Assembly: GCA_026004975.1 (NCBI GenBank)
Contig: BPKE01000002.1
Coordinates: forward strand, 62,001-126,000
Length of the DNA: 64,000 nucleotides
Source of the DNA: Gammaproteobacteria bacterium
GTDB lineage: Bacteria > Pseudomonadota > Gammaproteobacteria > HTCC5015
Reading direction: 5' to 3'
Shown: piece by piece, positions 28,610-37,462 of the stretch
How positions within the stretch are numbered: the first letter of the stretch is position 1
How the letters are laid out: the number at the start of each line of letters is the position of its first letter
Notes under the pieces: generated by a model
What the model saw: only the letters and a program-made list of their open reading frames with translations
The model's database searches: none
Told to the model about the DNA's origin: nothing
Made by a program: the position numbers and the translations under genes

Positions 28610-30100
28610 TCATACCGCAAGGCTGCCGGCGGCAAAGGGGTCAGGCCGAATTGTTACCGGTGTCAAACCGGCCCCCCAGCGATCCAGAACCGCCGCCACC
28701 CCCTCGGTGGCGAGGCGCTCGAGGTCGGCGCACAGCGCCTCGGCGAGTGCGGGCGGGGCCGCCAGCGGCTCGTCCCAGAAGCGCCGGTCGGCCAGCAGCC
28801 CGGCGAGCCCTTGGGCCGTCGGCCGCAGCGGGTCGGGCCAGTGCACGGCGAGGCGCGCGCTGCGCTCCGGAGCATCGCGGACCGCCTCGGGGTGCCAGCG
28901 ATAGACGGCGAGCAGGGCGGCCAGCGACAGGGTCAGCCCCCGCGGCACCGCCCCGCGGTCGCGCCAGGCGTCGAGCCAGGACGGCCACACCCGCGTGCGC
29001 CACTTGGCGACCGCGTTGAGGGCGATGGCCGACCAGCGGTGCTCGATCGCCGGGTTGGCGAAACGCTCGAAGACCTGGGCCGTGAACTCGGCCACCTCCG
29101 CCGCCGGCAGGGGCACGTAGGGCTGGATTTCTTGCTCGGCGGTGCGCCGCATGTAGGCGCCCAACCGCGGATGCAGCACGGCTTCGCGCACCGTCGCGAC
29201 GCCCTCGAGCAAGGCGAGCGGACAGGTGGCGCTGTGCAAGCCGTTGAGGATGCGGACCTTGCGCTCGCGGTAGGGGGCGACGTCGTCGGTGACGTGCACG
29301 TTCAGGCCGGCGCGCGCGGCCGGGAACCGCTCGGCCAACTCGGGCGGCCCCTCGATCACCCACAGGTGAAACGCCTCGCCCTCGACCAGCAGCTCGTCGC
29401 GGTAACCGAGCGCCGCCCACCATGGCGCCGGATCGGCCGGCCGGCCGGCGACGATGCGGTCCACCAGGGTGTTGCAGAACACGACGGCGTCCCGCAACCA
29501 GGTCTCGAAACCGGCGCCGAAGCCGGCGCGCCGCCCGTGCTCGGCCACGCAAGCGGCCAGGGTCGCGCCGTTGTCGTCGATCAGCTCGCAGGGCAGCACC
29601 ACCACACCCTGCTCCGGGTCGCCGCCGAAACGCCGGTAGCGGTGGTGCAACCAGGCCGCCAGGCGCGCCGGAAAGGTGCGCGGCGAGGGCGCGCCCGCGT
29701 CGTCCTCGGGGTCCAACACGATCCCCGCCTCGGTGGTGTTCGACACCACCCAGCGCATGGCCGGATCCTCGGCGAGTTCGAGGAACCGGACCCAGTCGCG
29801 CCGCGGATCGAGCACTTCACGCAGGCAGTCCACGCGCTCCAGGCTGTGCTCGGGGCGGCCTTCGCACACGCCGTGGAGCAGCACGTGGTAAAGTCCGTCC
29901 TGCTTCGCCAAGGGGTCGGCCTGGGGACGCGAGTCGGCACGCATGACAACGATGCCGGCGTCGAAGCCGAGGCGCCGGTTCATGCGCTCGATCATCCAGT
30001 CGACGAAGCCCCTCAGGAACACCCCGCCGCCGAACTGCAGCACCCGCAGGGTCGGCTGGGCGGCATTGGGGACAGTCCGGCGGTTGAGCGGCTCGAGCAT
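28610..30100 (-). CDS. uxaB: Tagaturonate reductase (altronate oxidoreductase)
   Basis: A 496-residue mannitol-dehydrogenase-family enzyme that reduces tagaturonate to altronate with NADH. The N-terminal Rossmann region is VLQFGGGVFLRGFVDWMIERMN, followed by WVVSNTTEAGIVL, and the active-site K-x4-N-x2-H is in KVRILNGLHSAT. FGxGxFLRGFVDW and SNTTEAG favour UxaB over the fructuronate reductase UxuB. E. coli UxaB is 483 residues. It starts a leftward unit with gntR (38-base gap) and is divergent from the TRAP genes over a 139-base region holding two operator-like sites. Confidence 0.88.
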   Translation of the reverse strand: MLEPLNRRTVPNAAQPTLRVLQFGGGVFLRGFVDWMIERMNRRLGFDAGIVVMRADSRPQADPLAKQDGLYHVLLHGVCEGRPEHSLERVDCLREVLDPRRDWVRFLELAEDPAMRWVVSNTTEAGIVLDPEDDAGAPSPRTFPARLAAWLHHRYRRFGGDPEQGVVVLPCELIDDNGATLAACVAEHGRRAGFGAGFETWLRDAVVFCNTLVDRIVAGRPADPAPWWAALGYRDELLVEGEAFHLWVIEGPPELAERFPAARAGLNVHVTDDVAPYRERKVRILNGLHSATCPLALLEGVATVREAVLHPRLGAYMRRTAEQEIQPYVPLPAAEVAEFTAQVFERFANPAIEHRWSAIALNAVAKWRTRVWPSWLDAWRDRGAVPRGLTLSLAALLAVYRWHPEAVRDAPERSARLAVHWPDPLRPTAQGLAGLLADRRFWDEPLAAPPALAEALCADLERLATEGVAAVLDRWGAGLTPVTIRPDPFAAGSLAV

Positions 30101-30150
30101 CGCTTTGCAGCCTCTTTCGCCGGTTGCCCGGCGGCCTCTGGCGTGATAAT

Positions 30151-30163
30151 TTGGTCATGCCAA
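30151..30163. promoter_or_regulatory. Candidate GntR/FadR-type operator TTGGTCATGCCAA
   Basis: A palindrome TTGG-N5-CCAA with A+T-rich flanks (AATT on one side, TATT on the other) lies between divergent uxaB and dctP. The same architecture occurs at 37,272. FadR-subfamily sites have this form, and the local gntR product is the natural candidate binder. Confidence 0.6.
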
Positions 30164-30183
30164 TATTCGCAGCAGCGGACCTC

Positions 30184-30196
30184 ATTGTCAAACCAG
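30184..30196. promoter_or_regulatory. Weaker operator-like site ATTGTCAAACCAG
   Basis: Same spacing as the site at 30,151 (one mismatch in each arm), 21 bases further toward dctP. It could be a second, lower-affinity position for the same regulator, but the match is imperfect. Confidence 0.3.
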
Positions 30197-30239
30197 ACTG
30201 CCAGGCCGATGCCTGGCGACGGTCGCTACAGGAGGCGCC

Positions 30240-31229
30240 ATGAGCCTGTCGTTCCGCACCCCCCTGCCGGGCACCCTGCTCGTTCTCGCGACGCTGCTGT
30301 TGAGCGCCTGCGACGGCGGTTCGGCGACGCGCGTGCTGCGCCTGGCCCACGCGCTGGATACCGGCCACCCCGTGCACAAGGCCATGGTCCACATGGCCGA
30401 ACGGGTCGCCGAACTCTCCGGCGGCCGGCTCCGGGTCATGATCTACCCCAACGGGCAACTGGGGGCGGAGCGCGAGCTGATCGAGCTGCTGCAGATCGGC
30501 AGCCTGGCGATGACGAAAGTGTCCTCCAGCCCGCTGGAAAGCTTCGCGCCGCGCATGCAGGTCTTCAGCATCCCCTACGTGTTCCGCGACCAGGACCACT
30601 ACTGGAAGGTCCTGGAGGGACCGATCGGCCGCGCCCTGCTCGAGGAACTCACGCCGTACCGCGTGCGCGGCCTGTGCTACTACGATGCCGGCAGCCGCAG
30701 CTTTTACACCACCCGCGTGCCGGTGCGCCGCCCAGAGGATCTCAAGGGCTTGAAGATCCGCGTGCAGAAAAGCCGCACCTCGATCGCCATGGTCAACGCC
30801 CTGGGCGCCGCCGCCACGCCGATCGCCTGGGGCGAGCTGTACACGGCCCTGCAGCAGGGCGTGGTGGACGGCGCGGAAAACAACCCCCCGAGCCTGTACA
30901 TCTCCCGGCAGTACGAGGTGATCCGCTATTACACGCTGAACGAGCACACCGCGGTGCCCGACGTGCTGTTGATCAGCACCCGCGTCTGGGACGCGCTCTC
31001 GCCGCAGGAGCGCGCCTGGCTCGAACAGGCGGTGGCCGAGTCGGTGGACTACCAACGGCGCCTGTGGGCCGAGTTCACCGAGCACGCGCTCGCGAAGATC
31101 GCCGCCGCCGGGGTCGAAATCATCCATCCGGACAAGGCGCCGTTCCGGGCGGCGGTGGCCGACTTCCACGCCGGTTTCCGCGGCACGCCGACCGGCGAGC
31201 TGCTCGAAGCCATCGATCGGGTGAGGTGA
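30240..31229 (+). CDS. dctP: TRAP transporter substrate-binding protein (DctP/SiaP type)
   Basis: A 329-residue periplasmic binding protein, probably lipid-anchored: LLVLATLLLSACDGG holds the lipobox LSAC. Family features are RLAHALDTGHPVHKAM, YPNGQLGAERELIELLQIG, the conserved arginine region LKGLKIRVQKS (ligand carboxylate) and GVVDGAENNPPSLYIS. Position among uronate genes and the usual specificity of the family for organic acids suggest galacturonate or glucuronate. A GGAGG site sits six bases before the ATG. Confidence 0.9.
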   Translation: MSLSFRTPLPGTLLVLATLLLSACDGGSATRVLRLAHALDTGHPVHKAMVHMAERVAELSGGRLRVMIYPNGQLGAERELIELLQIGSLAMTKVSSSPLESFAPRMQVFSIPYVFRDQDHYWKVLEGPIGRALLEELTPYRVRGLCYYDAGSRSFYTTRVPVRRPEDLKGLKIRVQKSRTSIAMVNALGAAATPIAWGELYTALQQGVVDGAENNPPSLYISRQYEVIRYYTLNEHTAVPDVLLISTRVWDALSPQERAWLEQAVAESVDYQRRLWAEFTEHALAKIAAAGVEIIHPDKAPFRAAVADFHAGFRGTPTGELLEAIDRVR

Positions 31230-31233
31230 GACG

Positions 31234-31722
31234 ATGCTCAGCGCATTCAACCGGCGGTGCGACCGCGTCCTGAACGGGCTCCTCGCCGCGCTGATGGCGG
31301 CCATGGTGCTGATCGTCACCTGGCAGGTGGCGTCACGCTACCTGCTGCGCGCGCCGAGCTCCTTCACCGAGGAAGCCGCGCGATTCCTGTTGATCTGGAT
31401 CGGCCTGCTCGGCGCCGCCCGCGCCTACCGCGCCGGGCAGCACCTCGGGCTGGAGTTGTTCACCGACCGCCTGGGGCCGGCGGCGCAGCGCCTCGCCGCC
31501 CGCGTCGCCGACGCCTGCGTGTTGACGTTCGCCCTGCTGGTGATGGTCGTCGGCGGCAGTGCGCTGGTGCACCTGACCTGGATCCTCGACCAGCGCTCCC
31601 CGGCGATGAACCTGCCCATGGGGGCCGTCTACTCGGTGATCCCGCTGGGCGGCCTGCTGCTGTGCGCCTTCAGCGCCGAACGCCTGTTCGCGCCCGAGCC
31701 CAAACGGAGTGAGACGCCGTGA
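31234..31722 (+). CDS. dctQ: TRAP transporter small permease (DctQ)
   Basis: A 162-residue inner-membrane protein with four hydrophobic helices (about residues 13-35, 48-66, 85-108 and 125-148). The DctQ signature is SFTEEAARFLLIWIGLLGAA, and AMNLPMGAVYSVIPLG follows. It begins five bases after dctP and overlaps dctM by four, as in canonical dctPQM operons. Confidence 0.9.
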   Translation: MLSAFNRRCDRVLNGLLAALMAAMVLIVTWQVASRYLLRAPSSFTEEAARFLLIWIGLLGAARAYRAGQHLGLELFTDRLGPAAQRLAARVADACVLTFALLVMVVGGSALVHLTWILDQRSPAMNLPMGAVYSVIPLGGLLLCAFSAERLFAPEPKRSETP

Positions 31723-33017
31723 CCGCCACCGCCTGGATCCTGCCTGCGAGCTTCCTCGCGCTGCTGGTGCTGCGTGTGCCCATCGCCTTTGCCATCGGCG
31801 GCGCCACCTTGCTCACCCTCCTCGCCAGCATGCCGTTCACCCCGGCCGTGCAGACCATCGCCCAGCGCCTGGCGAGCGGCATCGACAGCTTCGCCCTGCT
31901 GGCCATCCCCTTCTTCATCCTCTCGGGCCTGCTCATGAGCCGCGGGGGCATCGCCCGGCGCCTGATCGAGGCGAGCAAGGTGCTGGTCGGCACCCTGCCC
32001 GGCGGCCTGGCCTTCGTCAACGTCCTCTCCTGCATGCTGTTCGGCTCCATCGCCGGTTCGGCGGTGGCGGCGACCTCGGCGGTCGGCGGTTTCATGGCCC
32101 CGGCGATGGAAAAACTCGGTTACCGCCGCGAATTCACCACCGCGCTGACCGTATCGGCCTCCGTCACCGGCCTGCTCATCCCGCCGAGCAACATCCTGAT
32201 CGTCTACGCGGTCGCCAGCGGCGGCCTGTCGATCGCGGCGCTGTTCGTCGCCGGCTACCTGCCGGGCATCCTGCTCGGCCTGGCCTTGATGGCCGTGTGC
32301 GCGCTGTGGGCCAAGCGCTGGAACCTGCCCGCCGGTGAACGCATCCCGCTGCGCGAGGCGCTGGTGAAACTCGCCGACGCCGTGCCCAGCCTGATGATCA
32401 TCGTGCTGGTCATGGGCGGCATCCTCGGCGGCATCGTCACCCCCACCGAGGCGGGCGTGCTGGCGGTGCTCTACGCCCTGTTCCTGGCGGTGGGGGTCTA
32501 CCGGGAAATCCGCTGGCGGGAACTGCCGGACATCCTCGCCCGCTCGGTGGAAACCACGGCGGTGGTCATGCTGCTGATCGGCACCTCGATGGCGATGTCC
32601 TGGGTCCTGGCCTACGAGAACGTCCCGCAGACGATCAGCGAAGCGCTGCTCGGCATCAGCGACAATCGTTACGTCCTGCTGTTGATCATCAACGTCGCCC
32701 TGCTCGTCGTCGGCGCCTTCATCGACATGACGCCGGCGGTGTTGATCTTCACCCCGATCTTCCTGCCGGTGGCGGTCGAGCTCGGCATGACGCCGCTGCA
32801 CTTCGGCATCATGCTGGTCACGAACCTGTGCATCGGCTTGTGCACCCCGCCGGTCGGCAGCGTCCTGTTCGTCGGCTGCGCGGTCACCGAGGTGCCGCTG
32901 GCGCGGGCCCTGCGCCCCTTGATCCCGATGTACGCGGCGATGTTCATCGTGCTGCTGCTGGTCACCTACGTGCCGGGCATCAGCACCTGGCTGCCCGCCC
33001 TGTTCGGCCTCATCTGA
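31719..33017 (+). CDS. dctM: TRAP transporter large permease (DctM)
   Basis: A 432-residue transport subunit with about 12 transmembrane helices. Conserved stretches are LRVPIAFAIGGATLL, FALLAIPFFILSGLLMSRGGIARRLI, SCMLFGSIAGSAVAATSAVGGFM and IGLCTPPVGSVLFVGCAV. It uses the sodium or proton gradient to move substrate delivered by DctP. A bidirectional terminator follows. Confidence 0.93.
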   Translation: MTATAWILPASFLALLVLRVPIAFAIGGATLLTLLASMPFTPAVQTIAQRLASGIDSFALLAIPFFILSGLLMSRGGIARRLIEASKVLVGTLPGGLAFVNVLSCMLFGSIAGSAVAATSAVGGFMAPAMEKLGYRREFTTALTVSASVTGLLIPPSNILIVYAVASGGLSIAALFVAGYLPGILLGLALMAVCALWAKRWNLPAGERIPLREALVKLADAVPSLMIIVLVMGGILGGIVTPTEAGVLAVLYALFLAVGVYREIRWRELPDILARSVETTAVVMLLIGTSMAMSWVLAYENVPQTISEALLGISDNRYVLLLIINVALLVVGAFIDMTPAVLIFTPIFLPVAVELGMTPLHFGIMLVTNLCIGLCTPPVGSVLFVGCAVTEVPLARALRPLIPMYAAMFIVLLLVTYVPGISTWLPALFGLI

Positions 33018-33048
33018 AGGCCACCGGCCGGCACGCGGGCGCAAGAAG

Positions 33049-33073
33049 AAAGGCGGGCTCGAGGCCCGCCTTT
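33049..33073. terminator. Bidirectional terminator between dctM and kduD
   Basis: Stem AAAGGCGGGC with GCCCGCCTTT and a five-base loop. It is followed by TTT on the plus strand and by TTTCTTCTT on the minus strand. It lies between two convergent genes, as expected. Confidence 0.8.
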
Positions 33074-33105
33074 CCCGCGGCCGCCGGCGGCGCCGGGGTG
33101 GCGTG

Positions 33106-33891
33106 CTAGCCCTCGATCGGCCGGCCCAGCGTCGCCAGGATCCCGCCGTCGACGTAGAGCACCTGGCCGTTGACGAAATCGCTCGCCGGCGAGGCGAGAA
33201 AGATCGCCGCGCCCTTCAGATCCTCGGGCACGCCCCAACGCCCGGCGGGGGTGCGCGACAGGATGAAATCGTTGAAGGGGTGACCCGGCGTGCGCAACGG
33301 CGCGGTCTGCTCGGTCGCGAAGTAACCCGGACCGATGCCGTTGACCTGCACGTTGTGGCGCGCCCACTCGGTCGCCATCGCCCGGGTGAGCATCTTCAGC
33401 CCGCCCTTGGCGGCCGCGTAGGCGCCCACCGAGTCCCGGCCGAGCTCGCTCATCATCGAGCAGATGTTGATCACCTTGCCCCCGCCGCGCCGGATCATGC
33501 CGGGCACCACGGCGCGGGCCATCACGAAAGCGCCGGTGAGGTCCGTGCGGATCACCGCCTCCCAGTCGGCGAGCGACATCTCCAGCAGCGGAATGCGCTT
33601 GATGATGCCGGCGTTGTTGATCAGGATGTCGATCGGGCCGACCTCGGCCTCGATGCGCGCGACGGCCGCCTCCACCGCGTCCGGGTCGGTGACGTCGAAC
33701 AGGTAGCCGTGCGCCTCGAAGCCCTGCTCGCGGTAGTGCTCGACGGCGGCGTCGAGACGCTGCCGGGAAGAATGGCCGTTGACGATCAGCGTCGCGCCGG
33801 CCTCGGCCAGGCCCTCTGCCATCGCCATGCCCAGACCGTGCGTCGCGCCGGTGACCAGCGCCCGCTTACCCGACAGATCGAATCGCTTCAT
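33106..33891 (-). CDS. kduD: SDR dehydrogenase of the KduD / gluconate 5-dehydrogenase type
   Basis: A 261-residue short-chain dehydrogenase. It contains VTGATHGLGMAMAEGL (cofactor loop), INNAGI, the catalytic serine in INICSMMSE and the YAAAK tetrad. KVINICSMMSELGRD and VQVNGIGPGYFATEQT resemble gluconate 5-dehydrogenase (IdnO), while the partner kduI, overlapping by ATGA, argues for 2-keto-3-deoxygluconate 5-dehydrogenase. In this setting it most likely turns the KduI product into 2-keto-3-deoxygluconate. The symbol is therefore a context-based choice. Confidence 0.75.
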   Translation of the reverse strand: MKRFDLSGKRALVTGATHGLGMAMAEGLAEAGATLIVNGHSSRQRLDAAVEHYREQGFEAHGYLFDVTDPDAVEAAVARIEAEVGPIDILINNAGIIKRIPLLEMSLADWEAVIRTDLTGAFVMARAVVPGMIRRGGGKVINICSMMSELGRDSVGAYAAAKGGLKMLTRAMATEWARHNVQVNGIGPGYFATEQTAPLRTPGHPFNDFILSRTPAGRWGVPEDLKGAAIFLASPASDFVNGQVLYVDGGILATLGRPIEG

Positions 33892-34742
33892 CGTTCGCCT
33901 CCCAGTCGCGCCGGCTGGATGAAATCCATGTCGCCGTAGTCGAGGTTTTCACCGGCCATGCTCCAGATGAAGCGGTAATTGGCGGTGCCGACGCCGCAAT
34001 GCATGGACCAGGGCGGGGACACCACCGCCTGCTCGTTCGCCACCCAGATCGGCCTGGGATGGCTCGCCGTGCCCATGATGTGGCACAGGCGTTCGTTTTC
34101 GTCCAGGTCGAAGTAGAAATAGGCCTCCATGCGGCGGCGGTGGATGTGCGGCGGCATGGTGTTCCAGACCCCGCCGGGCGCGAGGGCGGTGATGCCCATC
34201 TGCAACTGGCAGGTCTGGATGCGCCCGTCGACCAAAAGCTTGTGCAGGCTGCGCCGGTTGGCATGCGTCTGGTCGCCCAGCGCGACGGTCTCGGCCTGGT
34301 CGAAGGGCACGCGCACCGTCGGATAAGCCGCGTGGGCCGGCGCGGAGTTGATGTAGAAGCGCGCCGGGTGCGCGGCGTCGCGGCTGAAAAAGCGCACCCT
34401 TTCGGCGCCGCGTCCCACGTACAGCGCGTCGCACTTCTCGAGCGCATGGCGCGTGCCGTCCACCTCGACCTCGCCGGAGCCCCCGACGTTGATCACGCCG
34501 AGTTCCCGCCGCTCGAGGAAGGTCTTGGCCCGCATCAACGGCTCGATGGGTTCCAGCTCGACGGGGCCGGAGACCGGCATCGCGCCGCCGACGATCATGC
34601 GGTCGTAGTAGGTGTAGACCAGGCGCAGCGTGTCGGGCGTGAACAGCCGATCGACCAGGAAGGCGCGCCGCAGGCGCGCGTCGTCGTAATGCACGAAATC
34701 GTCCGGGTGCACCGGATCACGCCATTCGTATTCCATCGCCAT
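33888..34742 (-). CDS. kduI: 5-keto-4-deoxyuronate isomerase
   Basis: A 284-residue cupin-type zinc isomerase (E. coli KduI is 278). Seen are LVYTYYDRMIVGGAMPV, GVINVGGSGEVEVDG, and the metal/active-site region NTMPPHIHRRRMEAYFYFDL with WSMHCGVGTANYRFIW. The start at 34,742 has a GGAGGAG site seven bases upstream. It isomerises 5-keto-4-deoxyuronate, which arises from unsaturated galacturonides cut by GH105-type enzymes such as the gene just upstream. Confidence 0.93.
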   Translation of the reverse strand: MAMEYEWRDPVHPDDFVHYDDARLRRAFLVDRLFTPDTLRLVYTYYDRMIVGGAMPVSGPVELEPIEPLMRAKTFLERRELGVINVGGSGEVEVDGTRHALEKCDALYVGRGAERVRFFSRDAAHPARFYINSAPAHAAYPTVRVPFDQAETVALGDQTHANRRSLHKLLVDGRIQTCQLQMGITALAPGGVWNTMPPHIHRRRMEAYFYFDLDENERLCHIMGTASHPRPIWVANEQAVVSPPWSMHCGVGTANYRFIWSMAGENLDYGDMDFIQPARLGGER

Positions 34743-34762
34743 ACCGTTCTCCTCCGCGGTCT

Positions 34763-37231
34763 TCAGGGTTGCGCGGGCGCGCCCGACTCGAGAAAGCGCG
34801 CCACTTCCAGGGCGGCGAGAACGAAGGGCGCCACGCCCTTCGGATCGTCGTCCACCACCGGCTCGCGCATGTAATAGCCCCAACTGCCGTCGCGGCCGTA
34901 ACCGAGTCCAGCGACCATACAGATGTTGCTCAAATGCACCTCGCCGTCGGCGTCCACCAGCACGAAGGTGTCCAGCAACGAGGCGAAGGCCGCCACCGCC
35001 GCCTCGCCGTAGGCCGGCGCGAGCCAGCCCCGGTTGGCGCCCTTGGCGAGCGCGTAGACGTACATGGCGCTGGCCGAGGACTCGAGATAGTTGCCGGTGC
35101 GCTGCGGGGCATCGACGATCTGGTACCACAATCCGCGTTCGCGATCGCGATGCGCGAGCAGGGCGTCGGCGAGGCCCTGCAATTGCGCGCGCAAGGCCGC
35201 GTGCGCCTCGCCGTCCTCCGGCAATTGTTCGAGCGTGTCCACCAGGGCCATCGCCAGCCAGCCCATACCCCGCCCCCAGAACAGGGCCGAGCGGCCGGTT
35301 TGCGGGTCGGCCCACTCGGCCCGGCGCGACGCGTCCCAGGCGTGGTAGTAAAGCCCGCTGCCCGGATCGCGCAGCCGTGTTTCGACCACCTCGAACTCAT
35401 GCATCACTTCGACCGGGTCGCCGCCGTCCTCGAAACGGCGCAGGTATTCGACGAGAAAAGGCATCGCCATGTAGACGCCGTCCAGCCAGACCTGCTGCGG
35501 GTAGCGGGCCTTGTGCCAGAACGCGCCTTGCTCGGTGCGCGGGTGATGGCGCAGTTGCGTCCTCAGCAGGTCCGCCGCCTTGCGGTAACGCACCTCGCCG
35601 GTGCGGTCGTACAGGCGCAGCAGGATGCGCCCGCCCTGGACGTCGTCGATGTTGTAATCGTCCATATCGTACGTGTGGATGCCGCCGTCCTCGGTGATGA
35701 ACGAGCCGATCACCGTCTCCACGGCGTCGCGGTAACGCGGGTCGTCGACCCGCCCGGCCAGGGCCTCGAAGGACTGCATGAGGAGCGTGGTCGTGTACGA
35801 CCAGCGCGACGGGGCGTAGCGCATCGGATCCAAGCCGCCCCAGGCATAGTGCGGCACCTTGCGCGGCAGGTCCGAATCGGCCATGCGCTGCGCCCAGGCC
35901 AGCGCCGTCGCGGCGTCCACCGTGTCGGGCTTCTGCGCCTGCGCATGGGCGGTGCGCAGCAGCACCCGCGGCGGGATCGCCAGGCGCTCCAGCGTCTGGT
36001 CCAGCATTTGGACGAAACCTTGGGCGTCGCGCACACCGCCGGGCTCACCGGCCCAGGCCGCCAGCACGGAGTACTCGACCCGGCCGGCGGTCGGCTCGAA
36101 CACCACCAGGTGGTTGCGCTCGGTCTGCGGCTGCGCCCGCGCGCGGCCGAAGCGGTCCAGCCACAGCAGGGCGAGGCCGAGCTCGTCGCCGGCCAGGCTC
36201 TGCCGGCCCCAGGTGCCGAGATAGGCATACGCCCCGCGCGTCACGCCCAACGCCTTCTCGAAGCGCCGCGTGTCCGGATGCTTGACCAGGCCGGCGGCGA
36301 GGTTGGGCAACTCGCCGTCCAGCTCGAGCCGGACACGCAGCAAGCGGCTGCCGGCGACGGTGGACAAGCGCGCGGTGAGATTCACCTTGCGGCCGGCCAC
36401 CTGCCAGTCCCGGTAGTGAATCCGCACCGCGGAATACAGCGGGCCGCTCTCTTCCACCCAGGCTTCCCAACCGCCGACCTGCTCGACCCGTTCGGCCCGC
36501 TCGCCGTTCCAGAACCCGAAGCTGCCGGCGCCCAGGCTGTTGCCCACCTTCAGGATGTCCATGCCCCAGTCGGCCATGTGGTGATACGACTCGAAACCGT
36601 CCCGGCCGACGTCCTGAAGCACCAGGTCCGCGGTCTTCTTGCCGAAAACGTCGACGCCGTTGCGCTGGTCGAGATACAGCCGCCAGGCGACCCGATTGGT
36701 TTCCAGACCGGGCCCTTCGAAACGGATGAACTCCGAGTGGTCCTTGTGCTCGGGCGGCACGCGCAGGTGGCGCACGTCGACCCAGTCGCCGCCCTCGTAG
36801 CGGCGCCCGACCCAGCGCCCCCCTTCCTTGACGGACAGCACCGCCTGACTGCGCGCCTGCACCGCCGGCGCCGCCCCCTCGACGAGGCGGATTTCGACCT
36901 TCTGGCGCTCGCCCGGGGCGAGGTCGAGCAGCAGCAGCACGCTGTCCTTCACCCCGTCACCGTCGTCGTCGATCAACTGCAGCGGGCGCGCGCCGCCGGC
37001 GGCGCGCGCCTCGAGGTGGCGGCCGGTCAGGCTGTCCCTTTTCAATCCGAGGCGATCGAAATCCAGCACCAGCGGCTCGTCCGGGCGCGCGAACGCCGAA
37101 GGGTTGTGCACCTCCAGCTCGGCCACGAAGACCGGCGTCGCCGCGCGGCCGCCTGCGGCGGGCGGATCGCCGCCACCGCAAGCGGACAGAAGCAGGCCAA
37201 GCACCGCACACCACATCAGCAGACGGCTCAT
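34763..37231 (-). CDS. DUF4861-GH105 fusion lipoprotein (unsaturated rhamnogalacturonyl hydrolase)
   Basis: An 822-residue protein with a lipoprotein signal (MSRLLMWCAVLGLLLSACGGG). Residues about 35-400 form a DUF4861 domain (DGDGVKDSVLLLLDLAPGER, YHHMADWGMDILKVGNSLGAGSFGFW). Residues about 440-822 form a GH105/GH88 alpha/alpha-barrel. The barrel shows DMDDYNIDDVQGGRILL and QQVWLDGVYMAMPFLVEY with the likely catalytic aspartates, and SALFWGRGMGWLAMALVD. GH105 enzymes release the terminal unsaturated uronate from pectin fragments. The start at 37,231 is fixed by GGAGG and the lipobox. Having both domains in one chain is unusual; they commonly occur as separate proteins. Anchored in an outer membrane or facing the periplasm, it would act on oligomers imported by the TonB receptor. 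Confidence 0.85.
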   Translation of the reverse strand: MSRLLMWCAVLGLLLSACGGGDPPAAGGRAATPVFVAELEVHNPSAFARPDEPLVLDFDRLGLKRDSLTGRHLEARAAGGARPLQLIDDDGDGVKDSVLLLLDLAPGERQKVEIRLVEGAAPAVQARSQAVLSVKEGGRWVGRRYEGGDWVDVRHLRVPPEHKDHSEFIRFEGPGLETNRVAWRLYLDQRNGVDVFGKKTADLVLQDVGRDGFESYHHMADWGMDILKVGNSLGAGSFGFWNGERAERVEQVGGWEAWVEESGPLYSAVRIHYRDWQVAGRKVNLTARLSTVAGSRLLRVRLELDGELPNLAAGLVKHPDTRRFEKALGVTRGAYAYLGTWGRQSLAGDELGLALLWLDRFGRARAQPQTERNHLVVFEPTAGRVEYSVLAAWAGEPGGVRDAQGFVQMLDQTLERLAIPPRVLLRTAHAQAQKPDTVDAATALAWAQRMADSDLPRKVPHYAWGGLDPMRYAPSRWSYTTTLLMQSFEALAGRVDDPRYRDAVETVIGSFITEDGGIHTYDMDDYNIDDVQGGRILLRLYDRTGEVRYRKAADLLRTQLRHHPRTEQGAFWHKARYPQQVWLDGVYMAMPFLVEYLRRFEDGGDPVEVMHEFEVVETRLRDPGSGLYYHAWDASRRAEWADPQTGRSALFWGRGMGWLAMALVDTLEQLPEDGEAHAALRAQLQGLADALLAHRDRERGLWYQIVDAPQRTGNYLESSASAMYVYALAKGANRGWLAPAYGEAAVAAFASLLDTFVLVDADGEVHLSNICMVAGLGYGRDGSWGYYMREPVVDDDPKGVAPFVLAALEVARFLESGAPAQP

Positions 37232-37271
37232 CGACGACCTCCGGGGCGCGCGCCGCGCGCCGAGATGAAAA

Positions 37272-37284
37272 TTGGATAGTCCAA
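37272..37284. promoter_or_regulatory. Candidate GntR/FadR-type operator TTGGATAGTCCAA
   Basis: A palindrome TTGGA-TAG-TCCAA lies 41 bases before the ATG of the DUF4861-GH105 gene. It has the same TTGG-N5-CCAA plan as the site between uxaB and dctP. Confidence 0.6.
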
Positions 37285-37304
37285 GGACGGATGTCCTCGG
37301 CCAT

Positions 37305-37317
37305 TTTGTCATACCAA
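37305..37317. promoter_or_regulatory. Second operator-like site TTTGTCATACCAA
   Basis: One mismatch from the TTGG-N5-CCAA plan, and its centre TCATA nearly equals the TCATG of the site at 30,151. It is 21 bases from the first site, the same distance as in the uxaB-dctP region, so paired operators about two helical turns apart are suggested. Confidence 0.45.
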
Positions 37318-37416
37318 TTTATCGCGCTCAAGCGCCCGGCGGCCGCCCCGAGCGCCGTCGGGCGCGGCCCCGCGGAGCGCGGCAAGCGGCCGCGCATTGC
37401 GGCCTGACCAATTTAC

Positions 37417-37430
37417 TGATAACGTTAACG
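37417..37430. promoter_or_regulatory. LacI-type operator-like palindrome before uxaA
   Basis: TGATAACGTTAACG has a perfect TAACGTTA core with central CG, the form bound by LacI-family repressors. It lies 33 bases before the uxaA ATG. No lacI-type gene is in the window, so this is pattern only. The 230-base region 37,232-37,462 otherwise holds just control sequence for the two divergent units. Confidence 0.35.
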
Positions 37431-37462
37431 CAGCGGCGCTCCTGCCGCGAGGACGGGCCCGA

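Noticed and set aside
33106-33891. Calling the SDR gene gluconate 5-dehydrogenase outright
   Set aside because: Sequence motifs are close to that family, but the coupled kduI and the pectin context make a KduD role more likely; both are stated in the entry.
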